NCBI RefSeq assembly: GCF_003402535.2
Contig: NZ_AP025170.1
Span: 3,658,001 to 3,722,000, forward strand
From: Cupriavidus sp. P-10
Lineage (GTDB): Bacteria > Pseudomonadota > Gammaproteobacteria > Burkholderiales > Burkholderiaceae
Reading direction: 5' to 3'
DNA: 64,000 bases
Part shown: in pieces, positions 1 to 9,340 of the stretch
Layout of the letters: each line of letters begins with the position of its first letter
How positions within the stretch are numbered: the first letter of the stretch is position 1
The notes under the pieces: generated by a model
Database searches by the model: none
What the model saw: the letters and a program-made list of their open reading frames with translations, nothing else
Told to the model about the DNA's origin: nothing
Position numbers and translations under genes: made by a program

Positions 1-337
1 TACCCAGGCGCATGTAGTGCTGCACCAGCAGCTTGTAGGCGCGATGGCGCACCTGCATGGCCTCGGTCTCGGCACGCAGCCGCCGGATCTCGGCCGGACT
101 GCGGTCCACCGCCTGGTGCAGTTCGTCGACGGTGCGGGCGTGGAGTTCGCGATAGACATCGCGCTCCGCCTCGGCATGGTGCAACGCATCGCGCAACTCG
201 CGGATCTTGCGCTGCAGTTTCAGCGTCTGCGTCACCGCCTGCTGCATCTTGCCGGCCGCGCCCAGCGCCTGGCTCGCCGCGGCCATGGTGCTTTTCCACA
301 GGCCGCGCTCGCCGGCCGTCCCGCTCAACGTATCCAT
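1..337 (-). CDS. coiled-coil hypothetical protein (C-terminus outside window)
   Basis: Reading leftwards from an ATG at 335-337, an open frame runs off the left edge of the window without a stop, giving at least 112 residues. It begins MDTLSGTAGERGLWKST and then becomes rich in Gln, Lys, Arg, Glu and Leu in a heptad-like pattern (for example KLQRKIRELRDALHHAEAE), which suggests a long coiled coil. There is no signal peptide or membrane segment in the visible part. It lies downstream of tRNA-Phe on the same strand but is separated from it by a strong terminator. I do not recognise the family and assign no function. Confidence 0.55.
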   Translation of the reverse strand, partial: MDTLSGTAGERGLWKSTMAAASQALGAAGKMQQAVTQTLKLQRKIRELRDALHHAEAERDVYRELHARTVDELHQAVDRSPAEIRRLRAETEAMQVRHRAYKLLVQHYMRLG

Positions 338-573
338 CTGACCCCCGGTAGAAAGGACTGCCCTGGGCCGGATACCGCATTGTTCTGCAGCCGAGTGCGG
401 TTCGCCGGCGCGCGACGCGCTGCCAGGTGGCAGGGCATCACGCAATCCTAGAGATACCTATAACGGGTGCCAAGTAGAAGATATTTACTTCTGGATTGGG
501 TGTTGCGTGGCGAGCAAAGACATTTGATTTGATGCCAGTGTGCCGGACAAATGATGGGCACGGCGCCCAAAGC

Positions 574-607
574 AAAAAGCCCGGCTGCAAGAGCCGGGCT
601 TTTTTTG
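574..607 (-). terminator. intrinsic terminator after tRNA-Phe
   Basis: Perfect 9-bp stem (578-586 with 592-600, arm AGCCCGGCT) and a five-base loop, flanked by an A run on the left and a T run on the right. It can therefore act in both directions. On the minus strand it lies directly after the tRNA gene and ends its transcript. Confidence 0.85.
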
Positions 608-610
608 TTC

Positions 611-686
611 TGGTGGCCTGGGACGGAATCGAACCGCCGACACAAGGATTTTCAATCCTCTGCTCTACCGACTGAGCTACCGGGCC
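611..686 (-). tRNA. tRNA-Phe (anticodon GAA)
   Basis: The minus strand folds as a 76-nt tRNA with an encoded CCA end (611-613), the conserved D-loop region AGCTCAGTCGGTAGAGC, a TTCGATT T-loop, and an anticodon loop TTGAAAA giving GAA, phenylalanine. The 5' acceptor strand is GGCCCGG and the 3' strand CCAGGCC, so six of seven positions pair and position 5 with 68 is a C-A mismatch. A promoter lies just upstream and a terminator just downstream, so it is a single-gene transcript. Confidence 0.97.
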
Positions 687-697
687 AAAGAAGCGAA

Positions 698-726
698 ACT
701 ATAACCGTTGATTTTGACGCCGTCAA
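698..726 (-). promoter_or_regulatory. sigma70 promoter of tRNA-Phe
   Basis: On the minus strand TTGACG (726-721), a 17-bp spacer and TATAGT (703-698) lie 11 nt before the tRNA 5' end. Both hexamers are five of six to consensus and the spacing is ideal for the housekeeping sigma factor. Confidence 0.8.
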
Positions 727-746
727 GCGTCATCTGCATCACTGGC

Positions 747-1457
747 TCATTGCTCTGCCGGTTCGGGCTTGTTGCGGCCCAGTTCAACGCCGAGCTGCTT
801 GAGCTTGCGGTACAGGTGGGTGCGCTCCAGCCCGGTCTTCTCGGCCACGCGGGTCATGCTGCCATGCTCGCGCAGCAGGTGGTACTCAAAGTAGGCGCGC
901 TCGAACAGGTCGCGCGCTTCACGCAGCGGCATGTCGAACGAGAACTGCATCTCGGCCTCGGGCACGCGCGCCGGGCTGCCGTTGGTGGCGGTTTCGGCCG
1001 CGGCTTCCGGTGCGGCGGTGGCGTTGGCGGAGTCCACCGACGGCGCGCTTGCCGGTGTGGCGGCAGTGGCGGGGACGCTGCGCGGACGTTCGATGCCGCG
1101 TGCCAGGCCCTGCTCCACCGCCGACAGCAGCTTTTGCAGCGCGATCGGCTTTTCCAGGAAATTCAGCGCGCCGATCTTGGTGGCCTCGACCGCGGTATCG
1201 ATGGTGGCATGGCCCGACATCATGATGACGGGCATGCTCAGCTGGCCCTGCGCGGACCATTCCTTGAGCAGGCTGACGCCATCGGTATCGGGCATCCAGA
1301 TATCGAGCAGCACGAGATCGGGCGTGCTCGCCACGCGGTATTCGCGCGCCTGTTGCGCGTTTTCCGCGAGTTCGACCACGTGGCCTTCGTCGCTGAGGAT
1401 CTCCGAGAGCAGCTCCCGGATTCCCATTTCGTCATCGACTACGAGGATGGTTGCCAT
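747..1457 (-). CDS. ntrX: NtrX-like response regulator without AAA+ domain
   Basis: 236 residues. An N-terminal receiver domain (about 1-120) has the acidic pair D8/D9, phospho-acceptor D52 in LLDIWMP, S81 and K103 in LEKP. A linker rich in Ala/Pro (about 120-170) leads to a C-terminal Fis-type helix-turn-helix (about 180-225, ending in HLYRKLKQLGV). Classical NtrX proteins are about 450 residues and carry a central sigma54-activating AAA+ ATPase; that domain is absent here, so this regulator cannot open sigma54 promoters itself and probably binds DNA as a simple activator or repressor. It follows ntrY on the same strand with a 53-nt gap and is its likely phosphorylation partner. Short NtrX-like proteins of this layout are known in Burkholderiales, so this is probably the normal form for the group rather than a truncation. 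Confidence 0.85.
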   Translation of the reverse strand: MATILVVDDEMGIRELLSEILSDEGHVVELAENAQQAREYRVASTPDLVLLDIWMPDTDGVSLLKEWSAQGQLSMPVIMMSGHATIDTAVEATKIGALNFLEKPIALQKLLSAVEQGLARGIERPRSVPATAATPASAPSVDSANATAAPEAAAETATNGSPARVPEAEMQFSFDMPLREARDLFERAYFEYHLLREHGSMTRVAEKTGLERTHLYRKLKQLGVELGRNKPEPAEQ

Positions 1458-1510
1458 ACTTCCCCTCTTAAACCCACCGCAGCGTTCCGGAGCGGAGCGC
1501 CAAATGTTGA

Positions 1511-3946
1511 CTATGTCAGCTTAACGAACAGGATCGAGATCTGTGCGCCGATGACCTCCGCACCTTCCATGCGATTGCGCAGCTCGATGCGCGCACCGTG
1601 TTCGTCAATGATCTTCTTTACCATCGCGAGCCCGAGACCCGTGCCCTTGGCTTTGGTGGTCACATAGGGCTCGAACGCACGGCTCAGGATCCGTGGTGCA
1701 AAGCCGGGACCATTGTCCGCAATGGTGAGCTTGACGGCCTGCCGGTTTTCGCCGGCAGAATCTTTGTATTCTACAGTCTCGGTGTTCAGAGTGATATGGG
1801 GCGCCGCCCTACCCGCCGCGACGTTCTCCGTCGCCGCATCCTGCGCGTTCTGCAGCAGGTTGTGGATGACCTGGCGCAGCTGCGTGGGATCGCCCTTGAT
1901 CTCCGGCAGCGCACTGCCCAGCGTCGGATGGATCACCGGATGCTCATGCACTGCCGGATCGTCGATCCCATACAGATGCAGTACGTCCGCCACCAGGCTG
2001 TTGAGCTGCAGCGATTGCAGCACCGCGGGCGGCGTGCGCGCGTAGTCGCGGAAGTCGTCGACCATGCGCTTCATCGCCGCCACCTGGTTGACGATGGTGG
2101 CAGCGCCGCGCTTGAGCACGTCGACATCGGTACCTTCCAGCTTTGGCGAAAGCTTCATCTGCAGCCGCTCGGCCGAGAGCTGGATCGGCGTCAGCGGATT
2201 CTTGATTTCGTGCGCGAGGCGTCGGGCCACTTCGCCCCATGCCACCGAGCGTTGAGCGGAAATCACATCGGAAATATCGTCGAAGACGATGACGTAGCCG
2301 GGCTCGTCGCGCTCGCCGCCAGGCAGCCGCGCACCGCGCACCAGCAGTGTCAGCGGCTGCTCGTCGGTGCCGGCGTGGCCTTGCGGCAGCTCGATCTGCT
2401 TCTGCCAGTGCTCGGCGCCGCCCAGGACCTCGCTGGTGTTCTGGTCCGAGAAGGCCTGGCGCACGATTTCGCCGAACGGGCCCATGCCGGGGATTTGTTC
2501 TACCGGCAGTCCCAGCACCGCGCCGAACGGCTGACGGAAAATGCGCTCTGCGCCGGGGTTCGCGGTGACCAGCACGAAGCGCCGGTCGAATACCAGCACG
2601 CCCGCGGTCAGGTTCTGCAGCACGCTTTCGAGGTAGGCCTTGGACTGCTCCAGCGCCGTGCGGTTTTCTTCCACCGCCAGGCGCGCTTCGGCCAGCTGCC
2701 GCGTCATCAGGTTGAACTGCTGCGTCAGCATGCCAAGCTCATCCCGGCTCTTCAGTTCGCGCTTGGGCGACAGATCACCCTCGGCCACTTCCTTGGTCCC
2801 CTGCAGCAGCATCAGCAGCGGCCGCGCCAGCTGGCCGCCGAGCAGCAGCGCCAGCATCACGGCGATAAAGACCGCGAGGAACAGCGTCAGCGTCAGCGTG
2901 CCGATATACATCTTGCGCAGGCCGGTGCGGCCCAGCGCCTTTTCCTGGTATTCCTGGTACGCGCGCTGGACCTCGTCGGCATTGCGCGCGAGCACCGCAG
3001 GCACCGGGTGCAGCACCTGCAGGTAGCGTTCTTCGCGCACGGTCTCGCCGACCAGGCCGAAGCCGCTCGACGGCGATTCCTCGGGCCGGCGTTCCACCGA
3101 CAGGCCCGATCCGGCCCAGCGCGGGCGCGTCGCCGCGCGCGGCGTGCTCGCGGCCATCTGGTCCTGCGCGGTGGTTGGCGCCGCGCCCAGCGGGATGATC
3201 ACGCGCAGCCGGTACAGGTGGCTGCTGTCGACGCGCTCGGCGCTCTTGCTGTCCTGCGCCGGATCGGTACCGCCTTCCACCGCCGCGTAGCCGCCTGCCA
3301 GTCGCGCCTGCTCGGCCAACACGCCCGAGGGCAGGTCGGGCACCAGCGCCGCGTAGTTGCTCGACGCGGTCGCCAGCACGCGACCGCTGCCGGTGAAGAT
3401 CGCCGCCTCCTGCACGCCATACTGCTCGCGCAGCCGGCTCAGCTGCAGCGAGGTGGCCACGCCCGACGACCCGGCCAGTTGCTCGCCCATCAGCCGCGCC
3501 TTGCCCTGCAGGTCGGCCAGTGCGCTGTCGATGGTGGAGCGGCCCAGGTTGAGGCCGGCTTCGAGCGCGGTTTCCACGCGCACGTCGAACCAGGACTCGA
3601 TGCTGCGCGAGACGAACTGCAGCGACACCAGGTAGATCAACACACCTGGCAGCACGCCCACCACGCCGAAGAACACCGCGAGCTTGGTCATCAGCCGGGT
3701 GCCAAACTTGCCGCGGCGATAGCGCAGCCACAGTGTCACCGCGAGTGCGCCGATGATCAGCACCAGCAGCACGCCGATCACCAGGTTCACCTTGAACAGC
3801 AGCGTGAAATAGCGATCGAAGAATTCGGTATTGGCCGACGCCCCGGCCAGCAGGCCAACCAGTACCAGCGCCAGGAAAACGATAATCCCTGCCACGACGC
3901 GATACAGCACGCGCCGGAAGCGGCTGTCCCACAGCGAAGTGTTCAT
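1511..3946 (-). CDS. ntrY: NtrY-like membrane sensor histidine kinase
   Basis: 811 residues. Several N-terminal membrane segments (about residues 12-110) precede a periplasmic region, a further segment near 335-360 and a HAMP domain (about 365-420). A PAS-like domain (about 435-540) is followed by the HisKA box RRLAHEIKNPLTPIQLSAER with the phospho-histidine near 577, and a HATPase domain with N, G1 and G2 boxes (ADNGPGF, KGTGLGLAMV). This order is typical of NtrY, which phosphorylates NtrX and in other bacteria responds to nitrogen or redox conditions. Its start overlaps the end of the upstream DUF4390 gene by 4 nt (ATGA-type junction), so the two are translationally coupled. The signal sensed here cannot be told from sequence. 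Confidence 0.88.
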   Translation of the reverse strand: MNTSLWDSRFRRVLYRVVAGIIVFLALVLVGLLAGASANTEFFDRYFTLLFKVNLVIGVLLVLIIGALAVTLWLRYRRGKFGTRLMTKLAVFFGVVGVLPGVLIYLVSLQFVSRSIESWFDVRVETALEAGLNLGRSTIDSALADLQGKARLMGEQLAGSSGVATSLQLSRLREQYGVQEAAIFTGSGRVLATASSNYAALVPDLPSGVLAEQARLAGGYAAVEGGTDPAQDSKSAERVDSSHLYRLRVIIPLGAAPTTAQDQMAASTPRAATRPRWAGSGLSVERRPEESPSSGFGLVGETVREERYLQVLHPVPAVLARNADEVQRAYQEYQEKALGRTGLRKMYIGTLTLTLFLAVFIAVMLALLLGGQLARPLLMLLQGTKEVAEGDLSPKRELKSRDELGMLTQQFNLMTRQLAEARLAVEENRTALEQSKAYLESVLQNLTAGVLVFDRRFVLVTANPGAERIFRQPFGAVLGLPVEQIPGMGPFGEIVRQAFSDQNTSEVLGGAEHWQKQIELPQGHAGTDEQPLTLLVRGARLPGGERDEPGYVIVFDDISDVISAQRSVAWGEVARRLAHEIKNPLTPIQLSAERLQMKLSPKLEGTDVDVLKRGAATIVNQVAAMKRMVDDFRDYARTPPAVLQSLQLNSLVADVLHLYGIDDPAVHEHPVIHPTLGSALPEIKGDPTQLRQVIHNLLQNAQDAATENVAAGRAAPHITLNTETVEYKDSAGENRQAVKLTIADNGPGFAPRILSRAFEPYVTTKAKGTGLGLAMVKKIIDEHGARIELRNRMEGAEVIGAQISILFVKLT

Positions 3947-4815
3947 GGCTGGCTTGAGGCAGACAGCGCTGGCTGCGCCAGCAGCGCCGGCGACAGCGCG
4001 TTCGACACCGTCTGCACGAAGACGGCGTTGCGCGGCTCCGCGGCGGCGGCCGGTGCGCCCGGCGCGGACGCAGGCGCGGGGACGGCAGGCGAAGCGGGCA
4101 GCGGCGGCGATGCCGGTGGCGGCGCCGGAACCGCGGGCGCCGGCACCGGCACCGGCGCTGGTGCCGCGTTCAGGTCCGTGGGCACGGTATAGGTAAAGCG
4201 GCGCCAGTCCGATGCCAGGTTCCAGTCGCGTGTATTGACCGCATTGATCTGGAATGGCTTGGGCAACTGCGACAGGTCAAGCCGCATGCGCACCTGCGCG
4301 TGATAGCTTTCGCCGAGCCTGACCGCGTTGCGTTCGAATACGCGCCAGCCGCGTACCCGCTGGATAAACTGCAGCGCGCTCTTCAGCCGCGAGAACGGCA
4401 ACTGCAGGCCGCCGGTGGAAACGCGGTATTGCCGCGTCAGCGGCTGGTAGGACAGGCGCACGCTGCGGCTGGTGTTGACGGGCTTGTCATCGAACCAGTA
4501 CCAGCGTGGCCGTGTCAGCTCGAAATCGACCACAAAATAGAGCGAGATGCCCTTGTGCAGGGCCTCTTCCGGCGCGGGCGGCAGGTCGAACTCGAAGCTC
4601 GCGGCCAGATCGAAGCCGCCGTCCTGGTATTCGATGCGGGCCTCGGTGGCCTCGATCACCTGCGCATGGGCTGCGGGCGGCAGCCACAGCAGCAACGCCA
4701 GCGCGAGCATCAGCACCACCCGCAAGCGCGCCAGCAGGTGCGTCTGCAGGTGCCCTGTTCCCGTGGCGGAATCCACAGTAACGCGGCAGTCTGACGGGCG
4801 CGGCGTGCTCAGCAT
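3943..4815 (-). CDS. DUF4390 exported protein
   Basis: 290 residues. A hydrophobic segment (about residues 30-50, LARLRVVLMLALALLLWLP, ending AHA) looks like a signal peptide or anchor. The following 150 residues (starting QVIEATEARIEYQDGG) match what I know of DUF4390, a domain that usually sits between rsmB and ntrY in betaproteobacteria. The last 80 residues are a low-complexity Pro/Ala tail. The gene starts 9 nt after the rsmB stop and overlaps ntrY by 4 nt, so it is embedded in one operon. The function is unknown; conserved linkage to ntrY suggests a periplasmic role connected to the kinase, but that is inference. The long N-terminal stretch before the hydrophobic segment may mean the true start is further in. 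Confidence 0.75.
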   Translation of the reverse strand: MLSTPRPSDCRVTVDSATGTGHLQTHLLARLRVVLMLALALLLWLPPAAHAQVIEATEARIEYQDGGFDLAASFEFDLPPAPEEALHKGISLYFVVDFELTRPRWYWFDDKPVNTSRSVRLSYQPLTRQYRVSTGGLQLPFSRLKSALQFIQRVRGWRVFERNAVRLGESYHAQVRMRLDLSQLPKPFQINAVNTRDWNLASDWRRFTYTVPTDLNAAPAPVPVPAPAVPAPPPASPPLPASPAVPAPASAPGAPAAAAEPRNAVFVQTVSNALSPALLAQPALSASSQP

Positions 4816-4824
4816 CGGATCAGA

Positions 4825-6249
4825 TCAGGCGCGCTTCTGGAAGCGGGCGTAGTAGAAGCCATCGTGATCCGATGGCAGGCTGGCATTGCCGGCATCCTTT
4901 TCACCTTGTTCACCGGCCGCGGGCGTTGTCGTACGGGTGCCGGGCAGCAGCTGCCCCGGCGCCTCCAATCGTATCGCATCTGCCAGTTGTGCACCAAACC
5001 AGCGCGCCTGCTCCTCGCCTTCCGTTGGGAAAATAGAACACGTGACGTAGACCAGGATGCCGCCCGGCCTGAGCAGCGGCCACAGCTGCGACACGATGCG
5101 GCGCTGCTCGGTGATCAGCTTGGCGATATCGGTTTCGCGCCGCAGCCAGCGGATATCGGGATGGCGCCGCACGATGCCCGAGGCCGAGCATGGCACGTCG
5201 GCCAGGATGCGGTCGAAGGGCTGGCCGTCCCACCAGTCGGCGGGCCGGCTGGCATCACCCACCACGATGCGGGCCTGCTTGCCGAGGCGCGCCAGGTTTT
5301 CGTTGATGCGGGTGGCGCGTTGCGGGTCGCTTTCGACCGCGGTCACGTCGATGTCGGCAAGCTCCAGCAGGTGGCCGGTCTTGCCGCCGGGCGCGGCACA
5401 GGCATCGAGCACGCGCATGCCGTCGGCCACCTCCAGCAGCGGCGCGGCCAGCTGCGCGCCGGCATCCTGCACCGACACCACGCCTTCGGCAAAGCCCGGC
5501 AATTGCGTCACCGGCACCGCGCGCACCAGGCGCACGGCCTGCGGGCCAACCACGGCGCCGGCCAGGCCGGCATTGGCCAGGTCGGTCTGGTATTGCTTCA
5601 CGCTGACCCGCGCGGTGTTGACGCGCAGCGTCATCGGCGGGCGCACGTTGACGCTCGCGGCGAGGTCGGTCCACTGCTCGGGGTACGCCTCGCGCAGCAT
5701 GCGCAGCCACCACGGCGGCAGGTTCCAGCGTGCCTGTTCGTCACGGTTGACCTCGGCCAGCAGCGCCTTGCGCTCGCGCAGGAAACGGCGCAGCACCGCG
5801 TTGACCAGGCCGCGCGCATGCGCGGTCTTGGGTTCCGAGGCGGCCGCGCCGACCGCCTGGTCGACCACCGTGAAGGTGCTGTAGCCGGCGCGGCCGGGCG
5901 CGCCTTGCGCCGTGTCCTGGCCGTCCTTGTCAGCCTTGTCCTGCCGCTGGCCCGGTGCCTGTTCCAGCAGCAGCGCCAGCGCCACCGCCAGCAGCGAGTC
6001 CACCTGCGCGCCAGGCGGGCGCGTGACCAGCTTGGTCACCAGCGCGCGCGCGGTGCCGAACTGGCGCATGGTGCGGTAGGCAATGTCCTGCAGCGCGCCG
6101 CGCGTGGCGGCATCGCGCACGCGGTCCAGGCGCAGCTGCGCCGAGGCGTCCTCGATTGCCTGCGGCAAGGCGGTGCCTTCGCTGACGGCACGTACCGCGG
6201 CGGCGGCGCCAAGCATCTGGAAGGCAAGCGAATCGGGAGGCAGGCGCAT
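4825..6249 (-). CDS. rsmB: 16S rRNA (cytosine-967-C5) methyltransferase RsmB
   Basis: 474 residues. An N-terminal NusB-like RNA-binding domain (about 15-165) is followed by a Rossmann SAM-dependent methyltransferase domain. The SAM loop LDACAAPGGKTGHLLEL is intact. The two cysteines of the m5C family are present: DVPCSASGI near residue 355 and VYVTCSIFPTEGEE near 405. The enzyme methylates C967 of 16S rRNA in the cytoplasm using SAM. It is about 40 residues longer than E. coli RsmB because of a Lys/Asp/Gln-rich insertion around residues 100-120. It heads the rsmB-DUF4390-ntrY-ntrX run and is cut off from htpX by a terminator. Confidence 0.93.
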   Translation of the reverse strand: MRLPPDSLAFQMLGAAAAVRAVSEGTALPQAIEDASAQLRLDRVRDAATRGALQDIAYRTMRQFGTARALVTKLVTRPPGAQVDSLLAVALALLLEQAPGQRQDKADKDGQDTAQGAPGRAGYSTFTVVDQAVGAAASEPKTAHARGLVNAVLRRFLRERKALLAEVNRDEQARWNLPPWWLRMLREAYPEQWTDLAASVNVRPPMTLRVNTARVSVKQYQTDLANAGLAGAVVGPQAVRLVRAVPVTQLPGFAEGVVSVQDAGAQLAAPLLEVADGMRVLDACAAPGGKTGHLLELADIDVTAVESDPQRATRINENLARLGKQARIVVGDASRPADWWDGQPFDRILADVPCSASGIVRRHPDIRWLRRETDIAKLITEQRRIVSQLWPLLRPGGILVYVTCSIFPTEGEEQARWFGAQLADAIRLEAPGQLLPGTRTTTPAAGEQGEKDAGNASLPSDHDGFYYARFQKRA

Positions 6250-6314
6250 ATCGGTCAGGCAGCGGGTGAGGCAGCAGGTAAGTCGTGAATCGGTGGGCAG
6301 CCGGGCATGGGTAA

Positions 6315-6353
6315 GAAAAAAAAGCCCGCTGGTCCATGTGGAAACCAGCGGGC
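6315..6353 (-). terminator. intrinsic terminator after htpX
   Basis: A 10-bp perfect stem (6324-6333 with 6344-6353, arm GCCCGCTGGT) is followed on the minus strand by a run of eight T. It ends the htpX transcript and separates it from rsmB. Confidence 0.88.
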
Positions 6354-6429
6354 AGTTTACCTTGTGCGAGGGGCCGGCACCGGATTTGCGGCCGCGACGG
6401 CTCCCCGACGGCGGCCAGCGCCCGCCTGG

Positions 6430-7290
6430 TCAGGCGGGATAGGTCCCGGTCTGCGCCATCTGCATCAGGCGCGCGATGCGTTCCTCGGTCGCCGGGTGGG
6501 TCGAGAACAGGTTGGCGATGGCGCCGCCCGAGAGCGGGTTCATGATCATCATCTGCGCCGTGGCCGGGTGCTCCTCGGCCGCCTGGAACGGGATGCCCTG
6601 CGCATAGCGATGGATCTTGTCCAGCGCGCTGGCCAGCGCCTGCGGGTCGCCGCTGATCTCGGCGCCGCCACGGTCAGCCTCGAATTCACGCGCGCGCGAG
6701 ATCGCCATCTGGATCAGCGAGGCTGCCAGCGGCGCCAGGATCGCCACCGCGATGCTGGCGATGGGGTTGCTGCGGTTGCCATTCTCGTCGCGGCCGCCGA
6801 AGAACATCGCCATGTTGGCCAGTGCCGAGATAGCACCGGCCATGGTCGCGGCGATGGTCGAGGTCAGGATGTCGCGGTGGCGCACGTGCGCCAGCTCATG
6901 CGCCATCACGCCGCGCAGCTCGCGCTCGGACAGCACGCGCAGGATACCGGTGGTCGCCGCCACGGCGGCGTGTTCCGGGTTGCGGCCGGTGGCAAAGGCG
7001 TTCGGCGCGTCTTCGTTGATCAGGTAGACGCGTGGCATCGGCAGGCTGGCGCGCTGCGCCAGCTCCTGCACCATGCCGTAGAACTGTGGTGCGGTACTGG
7101 CGTCGACTTCCTGCGCGTTGTACATGCGCAGGACCATCTTGTCCGAGAACCAGTAGGAAAAGAAGTTCATGCCGAGCGCGAGCAGCAGCGCCATCATCAT
7201 GCCGCTGCGTCCGCCGATCATGCCGCCGATGACGATGAACAGCGCCGTGATGGCCGCCATCAGCATGAAGGTCTTGACCCAGTTGAACAT
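6430..7290 (-). CDS. htpX: membrane zinc metalloprotease HtpX
   Basis: 286 residues from the ATG at 7290, chosen because the protein then begins [18 protein letters not shown] like known HtpX and a GGAG box lies 9 nt upstream; the frame remains open another 51 nt. Two N-terminal membrane segments (about 7-25 and 30-50), the zinc-binding motif [10 protein letters not shown] and two further hydrophobic segments are all visible, with the third zinc ligand expected in the [10 protein letters not shown] stretch. HtpX is an inner-membrane endopeptidase that degrades damaged membrane proteins together with FtsH. It sits downstream of fmt as in many betaproteobacteria. Confidence 0.95.
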   Translation of the reverse strand: MFNWVKTFMLMAAITALFIVIGGMIGGRSGMMMALLLALGMNFFSYWFSDKMVLRMYNAQEVDASTAPQFYGMVQELAQRASLPMPRVYLINEDAPNAFATGRNPEHAAVAATTGILRVLSERELRGVMAHELAHVRHRDILTSTIAATMAGAISALANMAMFFGGRDENGNRSNPIASIAVAILAPLAASLIQMAISRAREFEADRGGAEISGDPQALASALDKIHRYAQGIPFQAAEEHPATAQMMIMNPLSGGAIANLFSTHPATEERIARLMQMAQTGTYPA

Positions 7291-7499
7291 TGCGGTGATC
7301 TCCATGTAGTGGACCGCGCCTGCCGCTGCAAGACTTTGCAAAACATGCCGGCGCGATGACCGTTAGATAGGGGCCAACACCAGAAAATTCAACTGCTTGC
7401 GGGCGAAAGGGACCCGTGCCGGTCCCTGTCTCCGCGTCATGGCGCATGGCGCACACTGCATGTGCGCGCCGCGCTGGTTCCGCCCGCGGGTACCACCGA

Positions 7500-8513
7500 T
7501 TATGCCTGCGGCGCCCCGTTGCCGGGTACCGCGCAGCGCGTTCCGGGGGGCAGCGGCATGGCCTGCAGGAACTGCTGCGCCGGCTGGCGGCGCCCGCCCG
7601 GCTTTTGCAGCTCGGTGACCTGCAGGGCGCTGCCGTCGCCGCAGGCGATGAGGATGCCGCCGGCATCGGCCGCCAGCACCGTGCCGGGCGGGTGCGGCAG
7701 GCTGCTGGCCGCCGCCAGCGGCAGCGCCTGCCAGCACTTGATGACGGTATCGCCGACCTGCACGGTGGCGCCGGGGAACGGGTTGAAGGCGCGCACCTGG
7801 CTGGCCAGCGCGGTGGCCGGGCGGCGCAGGTCCAGCGGCGCCTCGTCCTTGGCGATCTTCTCGGCGTAGGTGACGCCGGCTTCGGGCTGCTTCGTCGCCG
7901 CCAGCGCGCGGCCCGCGGCCAGTTCCTGCAGCGCCGCGACGGTCATGCGCGCGCCCAGCGCGGCCAGCTTGTCGTGCAGCGTGCCAGTGGTGTCGTCGGC
8001 GCCGATCGGCACGGCCTCGCGCGTGAGCATGTCGCCGGTGTCCAGGCCCTCGTCCATCTGCATCAGCGTGATGCCGGTCTCGGCATCGCCGGCCTCGATG
8101 GCGCGGTGGATCGGCGCCGCGCCGCGCCAGCGCGGCAGCAGCGAGCCGTGGATGTTGAGGCAGCCCAGGCGCGGCAGCTCCAGTACCTCGGCGGGCAGGA
8201 TCAGGCCGTAGGCGGCCACCACCATCACATCGGGGGCGATCTCCGCCAGCGTATCCACGGCCGCGGCGGCCTCTTCCGGATACTTGCCTTGCCGGCGCAG
8301 CGACCGGGGCTGCAGCACCGGGCCGATCCCGTTGGCCACCGCGTACTGCTTGACCGGGCTCGCCTGCAGCTGCATGCCGCGGCCCGCAGGCCGGTCCGGC
8401 TGCGTCAGCACGGCCACCACGGGAAAGCCGGCGGCGTGGATGGCTTCAAGCGCGACGCGCGCGAACTCGGGCGTGCCGGCAAAGGCGACACGCAGGGGTT
8501 TGGCTTGGGACAT
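7500..8513 (-). CDS. fmt: methionyl-tRNA formyltransferase
   Basis: 337 residues from the ATG at 8513 ([18 protein letters not shown]); the frame extends a further 36 nt but that part has no family character. The N-terminal formyl-transferase domain has the catalytic Asn/His context [20 protein letters not shown] and DTGDM; the C-terminal OB-like domain follows (about 215-320). Fmt transfers a formyl group from 10-formyl-THF to initiator Met-tRNA. It is downstream of def on the same strand, the usual pairing, with a 160-nt gap holding a strong hairpin at 8549-8570. Confidence 0.95.
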   Translation of the reverse strand: MSQAKPLRVAFAGTPEFARVALEAIHAAGFPVVAVLTQPDRPAGRGMQLQASPVKQYAVANGIGPVLQPRSLRRQGKYPEEAAAAVDTLAEIAPDVMVVAAYGLILPAEVLELPRLGCLNIHGSLLPRWRGAAPIHRAIEAGDAETGITLMQMDEGLDTGDMLTREAVPIGADDTTGTLHDKLAALGARMTVAALQELAAGRALAATKQPEAGVTYAEKIAKDEAPLDLRRPATALASQVRAFNPFPGATVQVGDTVIKCWQALPLAAASSLPHPPGTVLAADAGGILIACGDGSALQVTELQKPGGRRQPAQQFLQAMPLPPGTRCAVPGNGAPQA

Positions 8514-8548
8514 GGCAGGTTCCGAGGTGAATACGGGCTGAAAGCGCA

Positions 8549-8570
8549 ACCGGCCGCTATCGCGGCCGGT
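8549..8570 (-). promoter_or_regulatory. GC-rich hairpin between def and fmt
   Basis: Nine perfectly paired bases (8549-8557 with 8562-8570, arm ACCGGCCGC) and a 4-nt loop, 36 nt before the fmt start codon. There is no T run on the minus strand, so it is not a normal terminator; it may set mRNA stability or limit read-through from def. Confidence 0.4.
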
Positions 8571-8672
8571 ACGTTTGTTCTTCGGAAGTCATAAAGATAA
8601 CAGACCCCGCGCACGTGTCGAGTGCAGGAGGCGGATTCCGCCGTGCTGTTACATCTTCGCGCGGACGCCGCC

Positions 8673-9179
8673 TTACATGCGGGTGCGCTCGCGCTTCTGC
8701 AGCTTGCTCTTGATGCGGTTCAGCTTGAGCGGCGACAGGTACTCGACGAAGACCTTGCCGCGCAGGTGGTCGATCTCGTGCTGGATGCACACAGCCAGCA
8801 GGTCGTCGGCGTCCAGCTCGAAAGTCTCGCCCTTTTCGTTGAGCGCGCGCACGCGCACGCGGTCGGGGCGCTCGACGCGGTCATAGACCTCCGGCACCGA
8901 CAGGCAGCCCTCTTCCCACACCTTGCGGTTGTCGCTGGCCCAGACGATCTCCGGATTGATGAAGACCTGGAGCTGGTCGCGCGTTTCGGACACGTCGATC
9001 ACCACCACCTGCTCATGGACGTTCACCTGCGTAGCGGCCAGGCCGATGCCGGGCGCCTCGTACATGGTCTCGGCCATGTCCTTCACCAGCTGGCGGATGC
9101 GGTCGTCCACTGCCGCGACGGGTTTCGCGACGGTGTGCAGGCGAGGATCGGGGTAAGTCAGGATGTCGAGTTTTGCCAT
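8673..9179 (-). CDS. def: peptide deformylase
   Basis: 168 residues from the ATG at 9179 ([15 protein letters not shown]); a TTG 15 nt further out is possible but less likely. All three deformylase motifs are present: [17 protein letters not shown] with the metal-binding Cys, and QHEIDHL with two metal-binding His and the catalytic Glu. The enzyme removes the formyl group from new proteins in the cytoplasm, the step that complements Fmt. It is divergent from the LysM gene at 9341. Confidence 0.96.
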   Translation of the reverse strand: MAKLDILTYPDPRLHTVAKPVAAVDDRIRQLVKDMAETMYEAPGIGLAATQVNVHEQVVVIDVSETRDQLQVFINPEIVWASDNRKVWEEGCLSVPEVYDRVERPDRVRVRALNEKGETFELDADDLLAVCIQHEIDHLRGKVFVEYLSPLKLNRIKSKLQKRERTRM

Positions 9180-9340
9180 GATGCTAGGGCGCAACGCCCG
9201 CTTGAGCGCGCGACCCGGCCGCGTTGCGGCGTCGGGTATTTACATGCAGAATCGGGGCGCCAGTACAAAAAATCAAGGCGCGCCGAAGCAGGCACGCTCT
9301 CCAGGGTCAATCCGGCCGTACCACCGGCCGGTTCAGGAAA

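Noticed and set aside
448..645. Short open frame next to tRNA-Phe
   Set aside because: It overlaps the terminator and tRNA end and has no coding character.
1598..4192. Plus-strand open frame opposite ntrY
   Set aside because: Antisense shadow; the minus strand encodes a complete NtrY.
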